A stretch of 64,000 bases of DNA from Sphingosinicella microcystinivorans. Lineage in GTDB: Bacteria > Pseudomonadota > Alphaproteobacteria > Sphingomonadales > Sphingomonadaceae. Within the stretch, counting starts at the first letter, position 1, and every line of letters starts with the position of its first letter. Of the stretch, positions 31,912-42,216 are shown piece after piece. The stretch spans positions 1-64,000 of the forward strand of contig NZ_CP116005.1 of the NCBI RefSeq assembly GCF_027941835.1, in the 5' to 3' direction. A model generated the notes under the pieces. It was not told where the DNA came from and searched no databases. It saw nothing but the letters and a program-made list of their open reading frames with translations. Position numbers and translations under genes: made by a program.

Positions 31912-32658
31912 TCAGCCGGCGTACCAGCCGCCGTCGATCCAGAGCTCGGCGCCGGTCACGTACTTGGCCTCGTCGGACGCGAGGTAGAGCGAGCCGTAGG
32001 CGATGTCCTCGGGTTCGCCGACATTGCCCATCGGGATCGAGGCCTTGATGGCGGCATCCTGCTCCGGCGTGATGTCGCCGAGGATGGGCGTGCAGATCTG
32101 CCCCGGGAAGATCGTGTTCACGCGGATGCCCTGCTTCGCGAACTCGAGCGCCGCGCCCTTGCTCATCACGCGCACCGCCGCCTTGCTGGCGTGATAGCTG
32201 AGCGCGTCCGGGCTGCCGATGAGGCCGTAAAGCGACGAGATGTTGACGATGGCGGCATTGCCGCTCTTCAGCAGCTCCGGCGCGGCCGTGCGCATCCCGA
32301 GGAACACGCCGGTCTGGTTGACGGCGATCATCCTGTCCCAGCCCTCGCGGGTTTCGGTGACGACGCCGCCCGGATGGAAGATACCCGCGTTGTTGACGAG
32401 CGTGGTGAGCCCGCCGAATTCCGAGACCGCCCGCGCGACCGCGGCTTTCCACGACTCCTCGCTCGTCACGTCGAGACGCTGGAACACCGCCTTGCCGCCC
32501 GCTGCCGTGATCTTGGCCACGACCTTCGCGCCGAGGTCCTCCTGGAGATCGCCGACGACCACCGCCGCGCCCTCGCGCGCGAACAGGCGCGCCTGTCCGG
32601 CCCCGAGTCCGCTTGCGGCGCCGGAAATGAGCGCGATCTTGCCTGCCAGTCTTGCCAT
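31912..32658 (-). CDS. Short-chain dehydrogenase/reductase
   Basis: The 248-residue classical SDR has the NAD(P) motif GAASGLGAG (residues about 13-21), LVNNAG, the catalytic Ser in NISSLYG, YHASK with Tyr and Lys, and a C-terminal GAELWIDGGW. Asp following the second strand (VVVGDLQ) favours NAD over NADP. It is 53 bases from the acyl-CoA dehydrogenase gene on the same strand and diverges from the TonB receptor at 32887. Confidence 0.9.
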   Translation of the reverse strand: MARLAGKIALISGAASGLGAGQARLFAREGAAVVVGDLQEDLGAKVVAKITAAGGKAVFQRLDVTSEESWKAAVARAVSEFGGLTTLVNNAGIFHPGGVVTETREGWDRMIAVNQTGVFLGMRTAAPELLKSGNAAIVNISSLYGLIGSPDALSYHASKAAVRVMSKGAALEFAKQGIRVNTIFPGQICTPILGDITPEQDAAIKASIPMGNVGEPEDIAYGSLYLASDEAKYVTGAELWIDGGWYAG

Positions 32659-32727
32659 CGAAATCTCCCCGGATTTTCGCGTGTTTCGTCGGAATGGACT
32701 TCCGAACGTCGAGACTCATTACAACAC

Positions 32728-32747
32728 ACTTGCTTGTTCATAACAAG
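32728..32747. promoter_or_regulatory. Candidate TetR operator, copy 1 (ACTTGCT-N8-ACAAG)
   Basis: The 20-base site contains a perfect inverted repeat CTTGTT-CAT-AACAAG (32733-32747). It lies between the divergent SDR and TonB receptor genes. The same 20-base frame, ACTTGCT then 8 bases then ACAAG, recurs at 39263-39282 right after a TetR gene. Confidence 0.6.
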
Positions 32748-32854
32748 AATATTAGTGTCTGCATCGAGATCGGGAAGCGGGATCGAATCAACCGCGTTCG
32801 AATCCCCGAAGAAGAGCGCCTCAAGCGCCACTCGGTTCAACGATGCAAAGCAAT

Positions 32855-32870
32855 GCCCCGCACGCGGGGC
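32855..32870 (+). promoter_or_regulatory. Leader hairpin before TonB receptor gene
   Basis: GCCCCG-CACG-CGGGGC forms a perfect 6-bp GC stem just upstream of the ribosome binding site GGGGAGG at 32875-32881. It could affect message stability or translation. No partner is known. Confidence 0.4.
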
Positions 32871-32886
32871 GCATGGGGAGGTCGTT

Positions 32887-35070
32887 ATGAACAAGCATAT
32901 CCAAAGAGCACTGCCGGTCCTGCTGGTTTCCACCAGCTTTGCGGCACTGACCCCGGCCCACGCGCAGGAGCAGACCAGCGTCGGCCTCGACGAGATCGTC
33001 GTCACCGCCCGCAAGCGCGCGGAAAACCTTCAGGACGTCAGCTCCTCGATCTCGGCCATGTCCGCGACCGAGCTTGCGCGCCGCTTCGACGTCGACGTGC
33101 GCGACTTCGCGAACAGCTCGCCGAACGTCGTCATCGACGACACGCAGCAGGGCCCCGGCGGTGTCGCCGCCGTCACCATCCGCGGCATCGGCGTCGCGGA
33201 CGTCGAGAAGAGCGTCGACCCCGCGGTCGGCGTCGTCATCGACGACATCTACGTCGGCACCAGCACGGGCGGCCTCATCAAGGCGATCGACCTCGACCGG
33301 GTCGAGGTGCTGCGCGGTCCGCAGGGCACGCTGTTCGGCCGCAACGCCATCGGCGGCGTCATCAACCTCGCGCGCTCGCGCCCCACGCAGGAGCTGACCG
33401 GCAAGGTCCGCGGCACCTACGCCAACCACGATTCGCTCGATCTCGAAGGCCTCGTCAGCTTCGGCCTCAGCGATGCGATCGCGGTCAAGTTCACCGCCGC
33501 GCACCGCAAGTCCGACGGCTACATGTACAACGCCACGTTCGGCAAGGACGGGCAGACGTCGGAGTTCACCGCGCTCGGCGTGCAGGTGCTGATCACGCCC
33601 ACGGACAACCTGGAGTTCAGCTTCAGCTTCGACGACCAGAACACCAAGCAGGACCCGGGCCAGCTTCTCAATCTCGCGAAGTCCACGGACCTGTTCTGCG
33701 CCGTCTACGAGCAGTGCGCGCAGGGCGTCGGCGTGCCGCAGTCGGGCAGCCGCTACGTCTCGCTCGGCAACGGCCGCCTCGGCCGCAACGGCTTCTTCGA
33801 CATGAACCTCGGCATCGCCAAGGCGAAGTGGGACATTTCCGACGATTTCGAGCTGCAATACATCTACGGCCGCCTCGAAACCGACGAGGACGCCTATCAG
33901 GACTGGGACGGCACCGCCCTCACCCTGTTCCACACGGACCGGCCCGCCCGCTACCATCAGGACACGCACGAGCTGCGCCTGACGAAGGCCAACGGCCCGC
34001 TCACCTTCGTGGTCGGCGGCTACCTCTGGGATTCGGCCTACACGATCAACCTCGTCAGCTACATCGGCTTCGCCGTGCCGGACACGATCCTCGCCATCCC
34101 GCAGGACGTGCGCCAGACGACCAAGTCCTACGCGGGCTTCTTCGAGGCCGACTACCGCTTCACCGACGCGCTGAAGCTCACCGTCGGCGGGCGCTACACC
34201 AAGGACAAGAAGACGAGCGGCGTCCTCGACGGCACCTTCTCGACGTGGGACGACCCGCGCCGCGAAAGCTGGTCCAAGTTCACGCCCAAGGCGAGCCTCA
34301 GCTACGACGTGAACGACGACCTCATGGTCTATGGCCTGTTCTCGCGCGGCTATCGCGGCGGCGGCTTCAACGGCCGTCCCTCGACGCTGTCGGCGGCGAC
34401 CGTTCCCTACGACCCGGAGACCGTCGACAACTTCAAACTCGGCTTCAAGAGCGAGATGCTGGACCGCAGGCTGCGCCTCAACGTCTCGGCGTTCCTGATG
34501 AAGTACGACGACAAGCAGGAGGACGTCGACGTGCCGACGCCGGGCATCGGCACCGGCCGCGAGAACCGCACGCTGAACGCCGCCAGCGCCGAGATGAAGG
34601 GCATCGAGGCCGATCTCACGGCCCAGATCACCGAGAACTTCACGCTTTCGGCGAACCTCGGCTACCTCGACGCCAAGTACAAGGACTTCCTTGCCGACAC
34701 CAACAATGACGGCGTCGTCGACGACAACAGCGCCCTCAAGCTGCGCCGCGCGCCGAAGTGGACGTGGGCGGTCTCGGCGAACTACGAGGCGGAGATCGGC
34801 CCCGGCACCGGCTGGATACAGGCGGACCTGCACTATCTCGGCGCGCACGAGATCACCTTCCTCAACAACCCCGCGTTCCACAACAAGGCGCAATACCTGA
34901 TGGACGCGTCGCTCAACTACCGTATCGACAAGACGCAGATCAGCGTGTTCGGCCGCAACCTCTTCAAGGAGGACGGCTGGACGATCGGCTATGACGCGCA
35001 GGGCCTGTGGAGCTACGGTGCGGCGCGTCCGTCGCGGACCTACGGCGTTTCCGTGACGCAGAGCTTCTGA
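32887..35070 (+). CDS. TonB-dependent receptor
   Basis: The 727-residue outer-membrane receptor starts with a signal peptide ending AHAQ (MNKHIQRALPVLLVSTSFAA, residues 1-20). A TonB-box-like DEIVVTARKR follows near residues 35-44, then the plug with VEVLRGPQGTLFGRNAIGG near 138-156. The barrel ends in SRTYGVSVTQSF with a terminal Phe. A GGGGAGG site precedes the ATG. In sphingomonads, such receptors beside catabolic genes usually import the substrate. The ligand is unknown. Confidence 0.93.
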   Translation: MNKHIQRALPVLLVSTSFAALTPAHAQEQTSVGLDEIVVTARKRAENLQDVSSSISAMSATELARRFDVDVRDFANSSPNVVIDDTQQGPGGVAAVTIRGIGVADVEKSVDPAVGVVIDDIYVGTSTGGLIKAIDLDRVEVLRGPQGTLFGRNAIGGVINLARSRPTQELTGKVRGTYANHDSLDLEGLVSFGLSDAIAVKFTAAHRKSDGYMYNATFGKDGQTSEFTALGVQVLITPTDNLEFSFSFDDQNTKQDPGQLLNLAKSTDLFCAVYEQCAQGVGVPQSGSRYVSLGNGRLGRNGFFDMNLGIAKAKWDISDDFELQYIYGRLETDEDAYQDWDGTALTLFHTDRPARYHQDTHELRLTKANGPLTFVVGGYLWDSAYTINLVSYIGFAVPDTILAIPQDVRQTTKSYAGFFEADYRFTDALKLTVGGRYTKDKKTSGVLDGTFSTWDDPRRESWSKFTPKASLSYDVNDDLMVYGLFSRGYRGGGFNGRPSTLSAATVPYDPETVDNFKLGFKSEMLDRRLRLNVSAFLMKYDDKQEDVDVPTPGIGTGRENRTLNAASAEMKGIEADLTAQITENFTLSANLGYLDAKYKDFLADTNNDGVVDDNSALKLRRAPKWTWAVSANYEAEIGPGTGWIQADLHYLGAHEITFLNNPAFHNKAQYLMDASLNYRIDKTQISVFGRNLFKEDGWTIGYDAQGLWSYGAARPSRTYGVSVTQSF

Positions 35071-35090
35071 ACGAAGAAAGACCGGCACAG

Positions 35091-35825
35091 GTGCGCAAAT
35101 CCCTCCCCCCGAAACCGCGTTCCTGGGTCGTCACCGGCGGATCGCGCGGCTTCGGCCGCGCGATCGCCGAACACGCGGCAGCGAAGGGAGACCGTGTCGC
35201 CATCCTCGCCAGAAACGGCAATGTCGAAGCCGTCGCGCGCGAGATCGGCGACACGGTCGTCGGGATCAGGGCGGACATCACGCGCCCCGACGAGCTTCGC
35301 GCCGCCGCCGAGCGGCTCGCGGCGGACTGGGGGCACATCGACGTTCTGGTGAACAACGCCGGGCTGCACCGCGGCGGCCTCGTCGACCAGATCGCGGAGG
35401 AGGACTGGCAGGCGGTCCTCTCGACGAACCTCTCCGGCCCCTTCGGCATGATCCGCGCGGTGCTTCCGCACATGGGCGCGGGCGGCTCCATCGTGAACGT
35501 CGGCGCCGTCGTCGGCTTCCGGGGCTTTCCGGGGGACAGCGCCTACGGCGCCTCGAAGGCGGGCCTCGCCGGGCTCACGCAGGTGCTCGCGGTCGAACTC
35601 GCCCGCCGCCAGATCCGCGTCAATCTCGTGGTGCCGGGCTTCGTCTCGACGGAAATGACCGCGGGCATCGACGAGAAGGCGCGCAAGAAGCTGCACCAGC
35701 GCATCCCGATGCGGCGCGAGGGGCGCCCCGAGGAGATCGCCGAGGTCGTCTGGTGGGTCGCCGGCTCCACCTACATGACCGGCTCCGTCATCACCACCGA
35801 CGGCGGGCTCTCGTGTGCGCTCTAG
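35091..35825 (+). CDS. Short-chain dehydrogenase/reductase
   Basis: The 244-residue SDR starts with GTG at 35091 (the previous stop is only 20 bases away). It shows TGGSRGFGRA, LVNNAGLH, VGAVVGFRG with the catalytic position shifted to a Val/Gly context, YGASK, and TTDGGLSC at the end. The usual catalytic Ser two turns before Tyr is not obvious (NVGAVVGFRG), so activity should be judged with care. It resembles 3-oxoacyl-ACP reductases (FabG type). It overlaps the kinase gene by 13 bases. Confidence 0.87.
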   Translation: MRKSLPPKPRSWVVTGGSRGFGRAIAEHAAAKGDRVAILARNGNVEAVAREIGDTVVGIRADITRPDELRAAAERLAADWGHIDVLVNNAGLHRGGLVDQIAEEDWQAVLSTNLSGPFGMIRAVLPHMGAGGSIVNVGAVVGFRGFPGDSAYGASKAGLAGLTQVLAVELARRQIRVNLVVPGFVSTEMTAGIDEKARKKLHQRIPMRREGRPEEIAEVVWWVAGSTYMTGSVITTDGGLSCAL

Positions 35826-36846
35826 AGACGGCAGACGCCCGCTTTTCGGAATGGATGCGGGACACGCACGGCATCGGCGGCGCAAGGCTCGGCCCGCGCC
35901 TCAGCGGCGGTAACGTCAACGTCACGCGCCTCGTCGAAAGCGACGCGGGCCGCCTCGTCCTCCGCCACGCCCCCGCCGAAACCGTCTCCGAAAAGGCCGC
36001 GGCGGGCATCGAACGCGAATTCCGCATCGTCGAGGCGCTGACCGGCGTCGCGCGCGTGCCCCGCGCCGTCGGCTACTGCTCTGACGCAAGCATCATCGGC
36101 GCGCCGTTCGCGCTCACCGCCTTCGTGGACGGCACCGCCATCAGCACCGAACTCCCCGCTCCTTACGCGAATGACCCGGCGACGATCGACCGCATCGGCG
36201 AGGAGCTCGTCGACGCGCTCGCCGAGGTGCACGTCGCCGACTGGAAGGCGCGCCTGCCCGCCGGGTTCGGCAAGCCGCAGAACTTCGTCCGCAGGCAGGT
36301 CGAGCGCTGGACCGCGATCCGCGAGGCCGACGCGGTGCGCGACCTGCCGCTGATGCGCGACCTCGCGGGCTGGCTTCTGGAGAACCTGCCGCCCGAAGGC
36401 CCGGCGGCGATCGTCCACAACGACTATCATCTCGACAACACGCTGTTCGACACGGACGCGCCCCGCCTCAACGCCATCATCGACTGGGAGATGGGCGCCG
36501 TCGGCCACCCGATGATCGACCTCGGCCTCGTGCTGATGTTCTGGGGCCGCCCCGACCGCGCCGACCTCGGCTTCGGCTTCGTGCAGAAGGTCTCGAACCG
36601 GCCGGGCGTCGTGTCCGCGCGGGCACTCGCCGAACGCTGGAGCGCGCGCACCGGCTTCGACAGCGGCGCGCTCGACTATTTCCGCTGCCTCGCCTTCTGG
36701 CGTCTCGCCGCGATGGTGGAGGGCGCCTACGGCCTCTACCGGCGCGGGCAGGTGGACACGCCCTACGCGCGCAGGCTCGAAGCCGATGTCCCCGCTTTGC
36801 TCCGCGAGGCGGCGGCGCTGATCGACGGATCGACAAGGGAAGACCG

Positions 36847-36850
<4 letters not shown>
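35813..36850 (+). CDS. APH-family phosphotransferase, acyl-CoA-pathway type
   Basis: The 345-residue kinase-like protein has the aminoglycoside phosphotransferase fold: a nucleotide-binding start with LSGGNVNVTRLV and GRLVLRHAP, the Brenner motif IVHNDYHLDNTLFD near residues 202-215, and the metal-binding IIDWEMGAVGHPMIDLG. This is the subfamily found as a domain in ACAD10/11 and as LvaA, which phosphorylates hydroxyacyl-CoA. A true antibiotic-resistance role is unlikely. The GTG at 35813 lies inside the SDR gene, and the stop overlaps the acyl-CoA synthetase start as ATGA. Confidence 0.87.
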
Positions 36851-38472
<1,622 letters not shown>

Positions 38473-38484
38473 TCGCGCAGGGCG

Positions 38485-39243
38485 ATGACAACGGATGGGG
38501 CAGTGACGATGGCCGACAGCGCCGCCGCGGCAAGGAAAACACCGAGGAAGACAACGGCAGGGAAGGCGGCCGCACGGAAAACCCCGGAAAAGGCGCCCGC
38601 CGAAGCCGAGCCGAAACGCACCCGCATGACGCAGGCGGAACGCAACGCCCGCTCCGCGAACCGGATGTACGAGGCGGCGATGCAGCTCATCGTCGAGCGC
38701 GGCACGCACAACACGACGCTGAAGGAGGTCGGCGAGCTTGCCGGCTACAGCCGCGGCCTCGCCGGAAACCGCTTCGGCTCCAAGGAAGCGCTGTTCAGCG
38801 CGCTCGTGGTGTATTTCAACAAGAAATGGGCGGCCGAACTCTGGAAGTTCGTCGGCGGACGCACCGGGCTTGCCGCCTTCTGCGCCGCGCTCGACGCGGT
38901 CGAGCACTATCTCGAGACCGAGCCGGTGAACATGAAGGCCATGTACACGCTGTGGTACGAATCGATCGGCAGCCACAACGAGGTGCGCGAACGGCTCGCC
39001 GCGAACCACCGGGCCTACAAGCACGACGTCGAGCAATGGCTGCGCGAAGGCATCGAGCAGGGATTCGTGCGGCCCTACATCAACCCGTCGCACATCTCCG
39101 TGCAGTTCCTCTCGTTCATTTCGGGCACGATCTACCAGTGGCTCGTCGACCCCGAAGCCATTGATGTGAAACAGGCTTTCGCGGACTATCGGCAGATCAC
39201 GCTCGACGCGATCACCGAGCGGCGCCGCGCGCCCCGCCCCTAA
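38485..39243 (+). CDS. TetR-family regulator with lysine/alanine-rich N-terminal extension
   Basis: The 252-residue protein begins with about 45 residues rich in Lys, Ala, Pro and Thr (for example ARKTPRKTTAGKAAARKTP), like a histone H1 tail. A TetR helix-turn-helix follows (VGELAGYSRGLAGNRFGSKEALFSALV, residues near 75-102). Most TetR proteins lack such a tail. The ATG at 38485 keeps the tail. An ATG at 38509 is also possible. It lies 12 bases after the CoA ligase gene. A candidate operator follows its stop (39263-39282) and recurs at 32728. Confidence 0.85.
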   Translation: MTTDGAVTMADSAAAARKTPRKTTAGKAAARKTPEKAPAEAEPKRTRMTQAERNARSANRMYEAAMQLIVERGTHNTTLKEVGELAGYSRGLAGNRFGSKEALFSALVVYFNKKWAAELWKFVGGRTGLAAFCAALDAVEHYLETEPVNMKAMYTLWYESIGSHNEVRERLAANHRAYKHDVEQWLREGIEQGFVRPYINPSHISVQFLSFISGTIYQWLVDPEAIDVKQAFADYRQITLDAITERRRAPRP

Positions 39244-39262
39244 CCGGACGGCGCCTTCCAAA

Positions 39263-39282
39263 ACTTGCTAGCTTTAAACAAG
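39263..39282. promoter_or_regulatory. Candidate TetR operator, copy 2 (ACTTGCT-N8-ACAAG)
   Basis: This site matches the 12 fixed positions of the site at 32728-32747. It lies between the TetR gene and the LLM oxidoreductase gene, 117 bases before that start. The arms ACTTG and CAAGT form an inverted repeat. Confidence 0.6.
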
Positions 39283-39398
39283 TAAATGTTGCCGACCCTC
39301 TCCTTCTGGGTTAGCATGATGCCATCCTGAACATCACAGGAGTCGCCCGCAGCCGGAACAGGCGCGGGCCGCGAGGCATCACGCTGGGGAGGTTTCAA

Positions 39399-40475
39399 AT
39401 GAAAGTCGGATTGTTGATGGTGTTCCAGAACTTCATGGATCAGACCTCTGATCGTGAAGCCTACGAACGCGACCTTGCCCTCGCCGATCTCGCCGAACCC
39501 CTCGGCTTCGATACGCTCGGCGGCGTCGAGCACCACTTTTCCAACTATGCGATGATGGCCGACAACGTCGAGTTCCTCGCCTACATGGCCGGGCGCACGA
39601 AGACGATCGGCCTGCTGACGGGCGCCGTGATCCTGCCGTGGAACGATCCGCTGCGCGTCGCGGAGAAGATGATCCTGCTCGATTACCTCAGCAAGGGCCG
39701 CGCGCTGTTCGGCATCGGCCGCGGCCTCGCGCGCCGCGAATACGATACGTTCGGCATCGACATGAACGAGGCCCGCGACCGCTTCGACGAATCCGCGGAG
39801 ATGATCATCTCCGCGCTCGAAACCGGCGTCATCGAAGGCACCGGCCGCTATTACAAGCAGGCGAAGACGCCGCTTCGTCCCGCGCCCTACGCCAGCTTCA
39901 AGGACCGCTTCTACAGCGTCGCCATGTCGTCGGATTCCGTGCCGGTCTGCGCGCGCCTCGGCGCCAAGATGATGAGCTTCGCGCAGAAGCCGTGGGAACA
40001 GATGGCGCCGCATTTCGACAGCTACCGCACGCTGTATCGGGAGCATCACGGCCGCCCGGCCCCCGCCCCGGTCTGCGTCGACTTCCTCGCCTGCGACGAA
40101 AGCGCGGACCGCGCCGAGGCGCTCGCCCGCGAGCACATGTCGAACTACTATCTCACTGTCATGCACCATTATGAAATGGCGGGCGACCAGTTCAAGAACC
40201 TGAAGGGCTACGGCGACTATGCCCAGAACGCCCAGATCCTGAAGGACATGGGCCAGGAAGCCGCGGGCAACGCCTTCGTCGACGTCAACACGTGGGGCAC
40301 GCCGCAGCAGATCCTCGAAAAGCTCGAAAGGCGCCGCCAGGCGCTCGGCGAGTTCGACCTGACCGTCCAGATCACCTACGGCGGCATGTCCGGCGAGAAC
40401 GCGCAGAAGAGCATGAAGCTCTTCGCCGAAAAGGTGCTTCCGGAGCTGCACTCCTGGACGAACAGCAACGGCTGA
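39399..40475 (+). CDS. LLM-class flavin-dependent oxidoreductase
   Basis: The 358-residue luciferase-like protein shows LAEPLGFDTLGGVEHHFSNYAMM near residues 30-52, LTGAVILPWNDPLRVAEKMILLDYLSKGRALFGIGRG near 70-106 and the substrate-site tail typical of FMN-dependent monooxygenases. A GGGGAGG site lies about 8 bases upstream. The gap before it (39244-39398) carries an operator-like site. It is followed 23 bases later by a RibB-like gene, which hints at a flavin-linked pair. Confidence 0.87.
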   Translation: MKVGLLMVFQNFMDQTSDREAYERDLALADLAEPLGFDTLGGVEHHFSNYAMMADNVEFLAYMAGRTKTIGLLTGAVILPWNDPLRVAEKMILLDYLSKGRALFGIGRGLARREYDTFGIDMNEARDRFDESAEMIISALETGVIEGTGRYYKQAKTPLRPAPYASFKDRFYSVAMSSDSVPVCARLGAKMMSFAQKPWEQMAPHFDSYRTLYREHHGRPAPAPVCVDFLACDESADRAEALAREHMSNYYLTVMHHYEMAGDQFKNLKGYGDYAQNAQILKDMGQEAAGNAFVDVNTWGTPQQILEKLERRRQALGEFDLTVQITYGGMSGENAQKSMKLFAEKVLPELHSWTNSNG

Positions 40476-40498
40476 GCCGACCCGGGACCCGCACGCCG

Positions 40499-41089
40499 AT
40501 GACCCGCGAACTCGCGATCCTGCTCGACGATGCCGCTCTTGCCGGGGCGGGCCGCGGCATCTTCTTCGTGGACGCCGCCGGCATCACGGCGGCCGACGTG
40601 AACCGCATGGCGACGCACGGGCGCGGCGTGATCAGCGCGTCCATGTCGCTTTCGCGGGCGTTCGCGCTCGGGATCGGCCGCATGGAGCGGGCGCGCGTGC
40701 GGCCGGATTGCCCGGTCTTCCTCGCCAGCGTCGAAGCCTCGGCGTGCTGCGAGACGGGCATTTCCGCGGAAGAGCGCGCGCTGACGCTGCGCACGCTCGG
40801 CCGGGCGGACACGGCGCCCGGCGACCTCAAGTCGCCGGGGCACATCATGCCCGCGGTCGTGATGGAGAACCGGAGCGTGCTCCCGGATTTCGGTCAGGCC
40901 ATCGTCGCCGCATCCGGCGGGCTGGTCGCGGCGTGGTGCGATATTCTCGATCACCGGGGCAACGTGGCCGGCACGCGCGACGTGCTGGCCCTCGCCGCGC
41001 GGCTGCAAATCGAGGTGATGCGCGCGAACGTATCGGTTCCGGCGCTGCATAGGCCGCAGCGGGAACCGGTGCTCGCCGATTGCGCCTAG
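40499..41089 (+). CDS. RibB-like protein (DHBP synthase fold) lacking catalytic residues
   Basis: The 196-residue protein aligns over its whole length with 3,4-dihydroxy-2-butanone-4-phosphate synthase. Examples are ILLDD at the start, MATHGRGVISASMS for RHGSGIVCLCIT, TGISAEERALTLRTL for TGVSAADRITTVRA, and LKSPGHIMP for LNRPGHVFP. The metal and substrate loop DREN-EGD is replaced by ALAGAGRG, and the loop RGGHTEA by LPDFGQA. The late catalytic Glu is Asp (CDIL). Normal riboflavin-synthesis activity is therefore unlikely. It may bind a sugar phosphate or act in a new reaction with the upstream LLM enzyme. Confidence 0.8.
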   Translation: MTRELAILLDDAALAGAGRGIFFVDAAGITAADVNRMATHGRGVISASMSLSRAFALGIGRMERARVRPDCPVFLASVEASACCETGISAEERALTLRTLGRADTAPGDLKSPGHIMPAVVMENRSVLPDFGQAIVAASGGLVAAWCDILDHRGNVAGTRDVLALAARLQIEVMRANVSVPALHRPQREPVLADCA

Positions 41090-41148
41090 AGGCTGCCTTC
41101 CGCGCCCGGCCTGTTCAGAATCCGTTCCGGGGTTGCTAGACTGCCGGC

Positions 41149-42216
41149 GTGTCCGCCGTGCGCAAGATCATCCATATCGACATGGACGCCTTCTATGCGT
41201 CGGTGGAGCAGCGCGACGATCCGGCGCTCCGGGGCAAGCCCGTCGCCGTCGGCCACGGCGCCGCGCGGGGCGTCGTCGCGGCGGCGAGTTACGAGGCGCG
41301 CGCATTCGGTGTCCGCTCGGCCATGCCGTCCGTCTCCGCGCTTCGGCGCTGCCCGCACCTCATCTTCGTGCGGCCGCGCTTCGACGTGTACCGCGCCGTC
41401 TCGAAGCAGATCCACGCGATCTTCGCCGACTACACCGATCTCATCCAGCCGCTCTCGCTCGACGAGGCCTATCTCGACGTGACCGCGAACCGCCGCGGCA
41501 TCGCGACCGCGTGGGAGACCGCGAAGGAGATTCGGGCGCGCATCCTTGCCGAAACCGGCCTCACCGCATCGGCGGGCGTCTCCTACAACAAGTTTCTCGC
41601 CAAGCTCGCGTCGGACCAGCGCAAGCCGAACGGCCAGTTCGCGGTCACGCCCGAGATGGGCGCGGCGTGGGTCGAAACGCTTCCCGTCGCGCGCTTCCAC
41701 GGCATCGGGCCGGCCACGGCGGCGAAGATGAAGCGGCTCGGCATCGAGACCGGACTCGACCTCCGTGAAAAGCCCCTCGCCTTCCTCAGGCAGCATTTCG
41801 GAAGCGCGGCGGAATGGTATCACGCGATCGCGCGCGGTGAGGACAACCGCCCCGTCGATCCCGACCGGGTCCGCAAGTCCTCGGGCAGCGAGACGACGTT
41901 CGACCGCGATCTCACCGACGACGCGGAGATCGAGACCGGCGTGCTCGGACAGGCCGACGAGGTCTGGGCATGGTGCGAGAAGGCGCAGGCGTTCGGCCGC
42001 ACGGTCACGGTCAAGGTGAAGTATCAGGATTTCACGCAGATCACGCGCAGCCGCAGCGACTCCGCGCCCGTCACCAGCCGGGAGCGCCTGCACCAGCTCA
42101 GCCTCGCCCTGATCCGCAGCGTGCTGCCCACGCGCAAGGGCATACGGCTCGTCGGCGTCACCGTCTCGAACTTCGCGCCTGCCGAAGCGGACGCCGCGCC
42201 CCTGCCGCTGTTCTAG
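41149..42216 (+). CDS. dinB: DNA polymerase IV
   Basis: This is the Y-family translesion polymerase. The 355-residue protein has the metal ligands Asp11 (HIDMDAFYASVE) and Asp105-Glu106 (SLDEAYLD), the aromatic steric gate Phe15, the YNKFLAKLASD thumb motif, the HGIGPATAAKMKRLGI helix-hairpin-helix and a C-terminal PLPLF that fits the beta-clamp-binding motif. The start is GTG at 41149. No LexA box was evident in the 59-bp gap upstream. The stop overlaps that of the convergent NnrS gene in CTAG. Confidence 0.95.
   Translation: MSAVRKIIHIDMDAFYASVEQRDDPALRGKPVAVGHGAARGVVAAASYEARAFGVRSAMPSVSALRRCPHLIFVRPRFDVYRAVSKQIHAIFADYTDLIQPLSLDEAYLDVTANRRGIATAWETAKEIRARILAETGLTASAGVSYNKFLAKLASDQRKPNGQFAVTPEMGAAWVETLPVARFHGIGPATAAKMKRLGIETGLDLREKPLAFLRQHFGSAAEWYHAIARGEDNRPVDPDRVRKSSGSETTFDRDLTDDAEIETGVLGQADEVWAWCEKAQAFGRTVTVKVKYQDFTQITRSRSDSAPVTSRERLHQLSLALIRSVLPTRKGIRLVGVTVSNFAPAEADAAPLPLF

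Noticed and set aside
40499-41089. A functional riboflavin gene ribB
   Set aside because: Both catalytic loops are missing and there is no other riboflavin gene or FMN riboswitch nearby.
41090-41148. LexA/SOS box before dinB
   Set aside because: No GTTC-N7-GTTC or similar element was found in the 59-bp gap.
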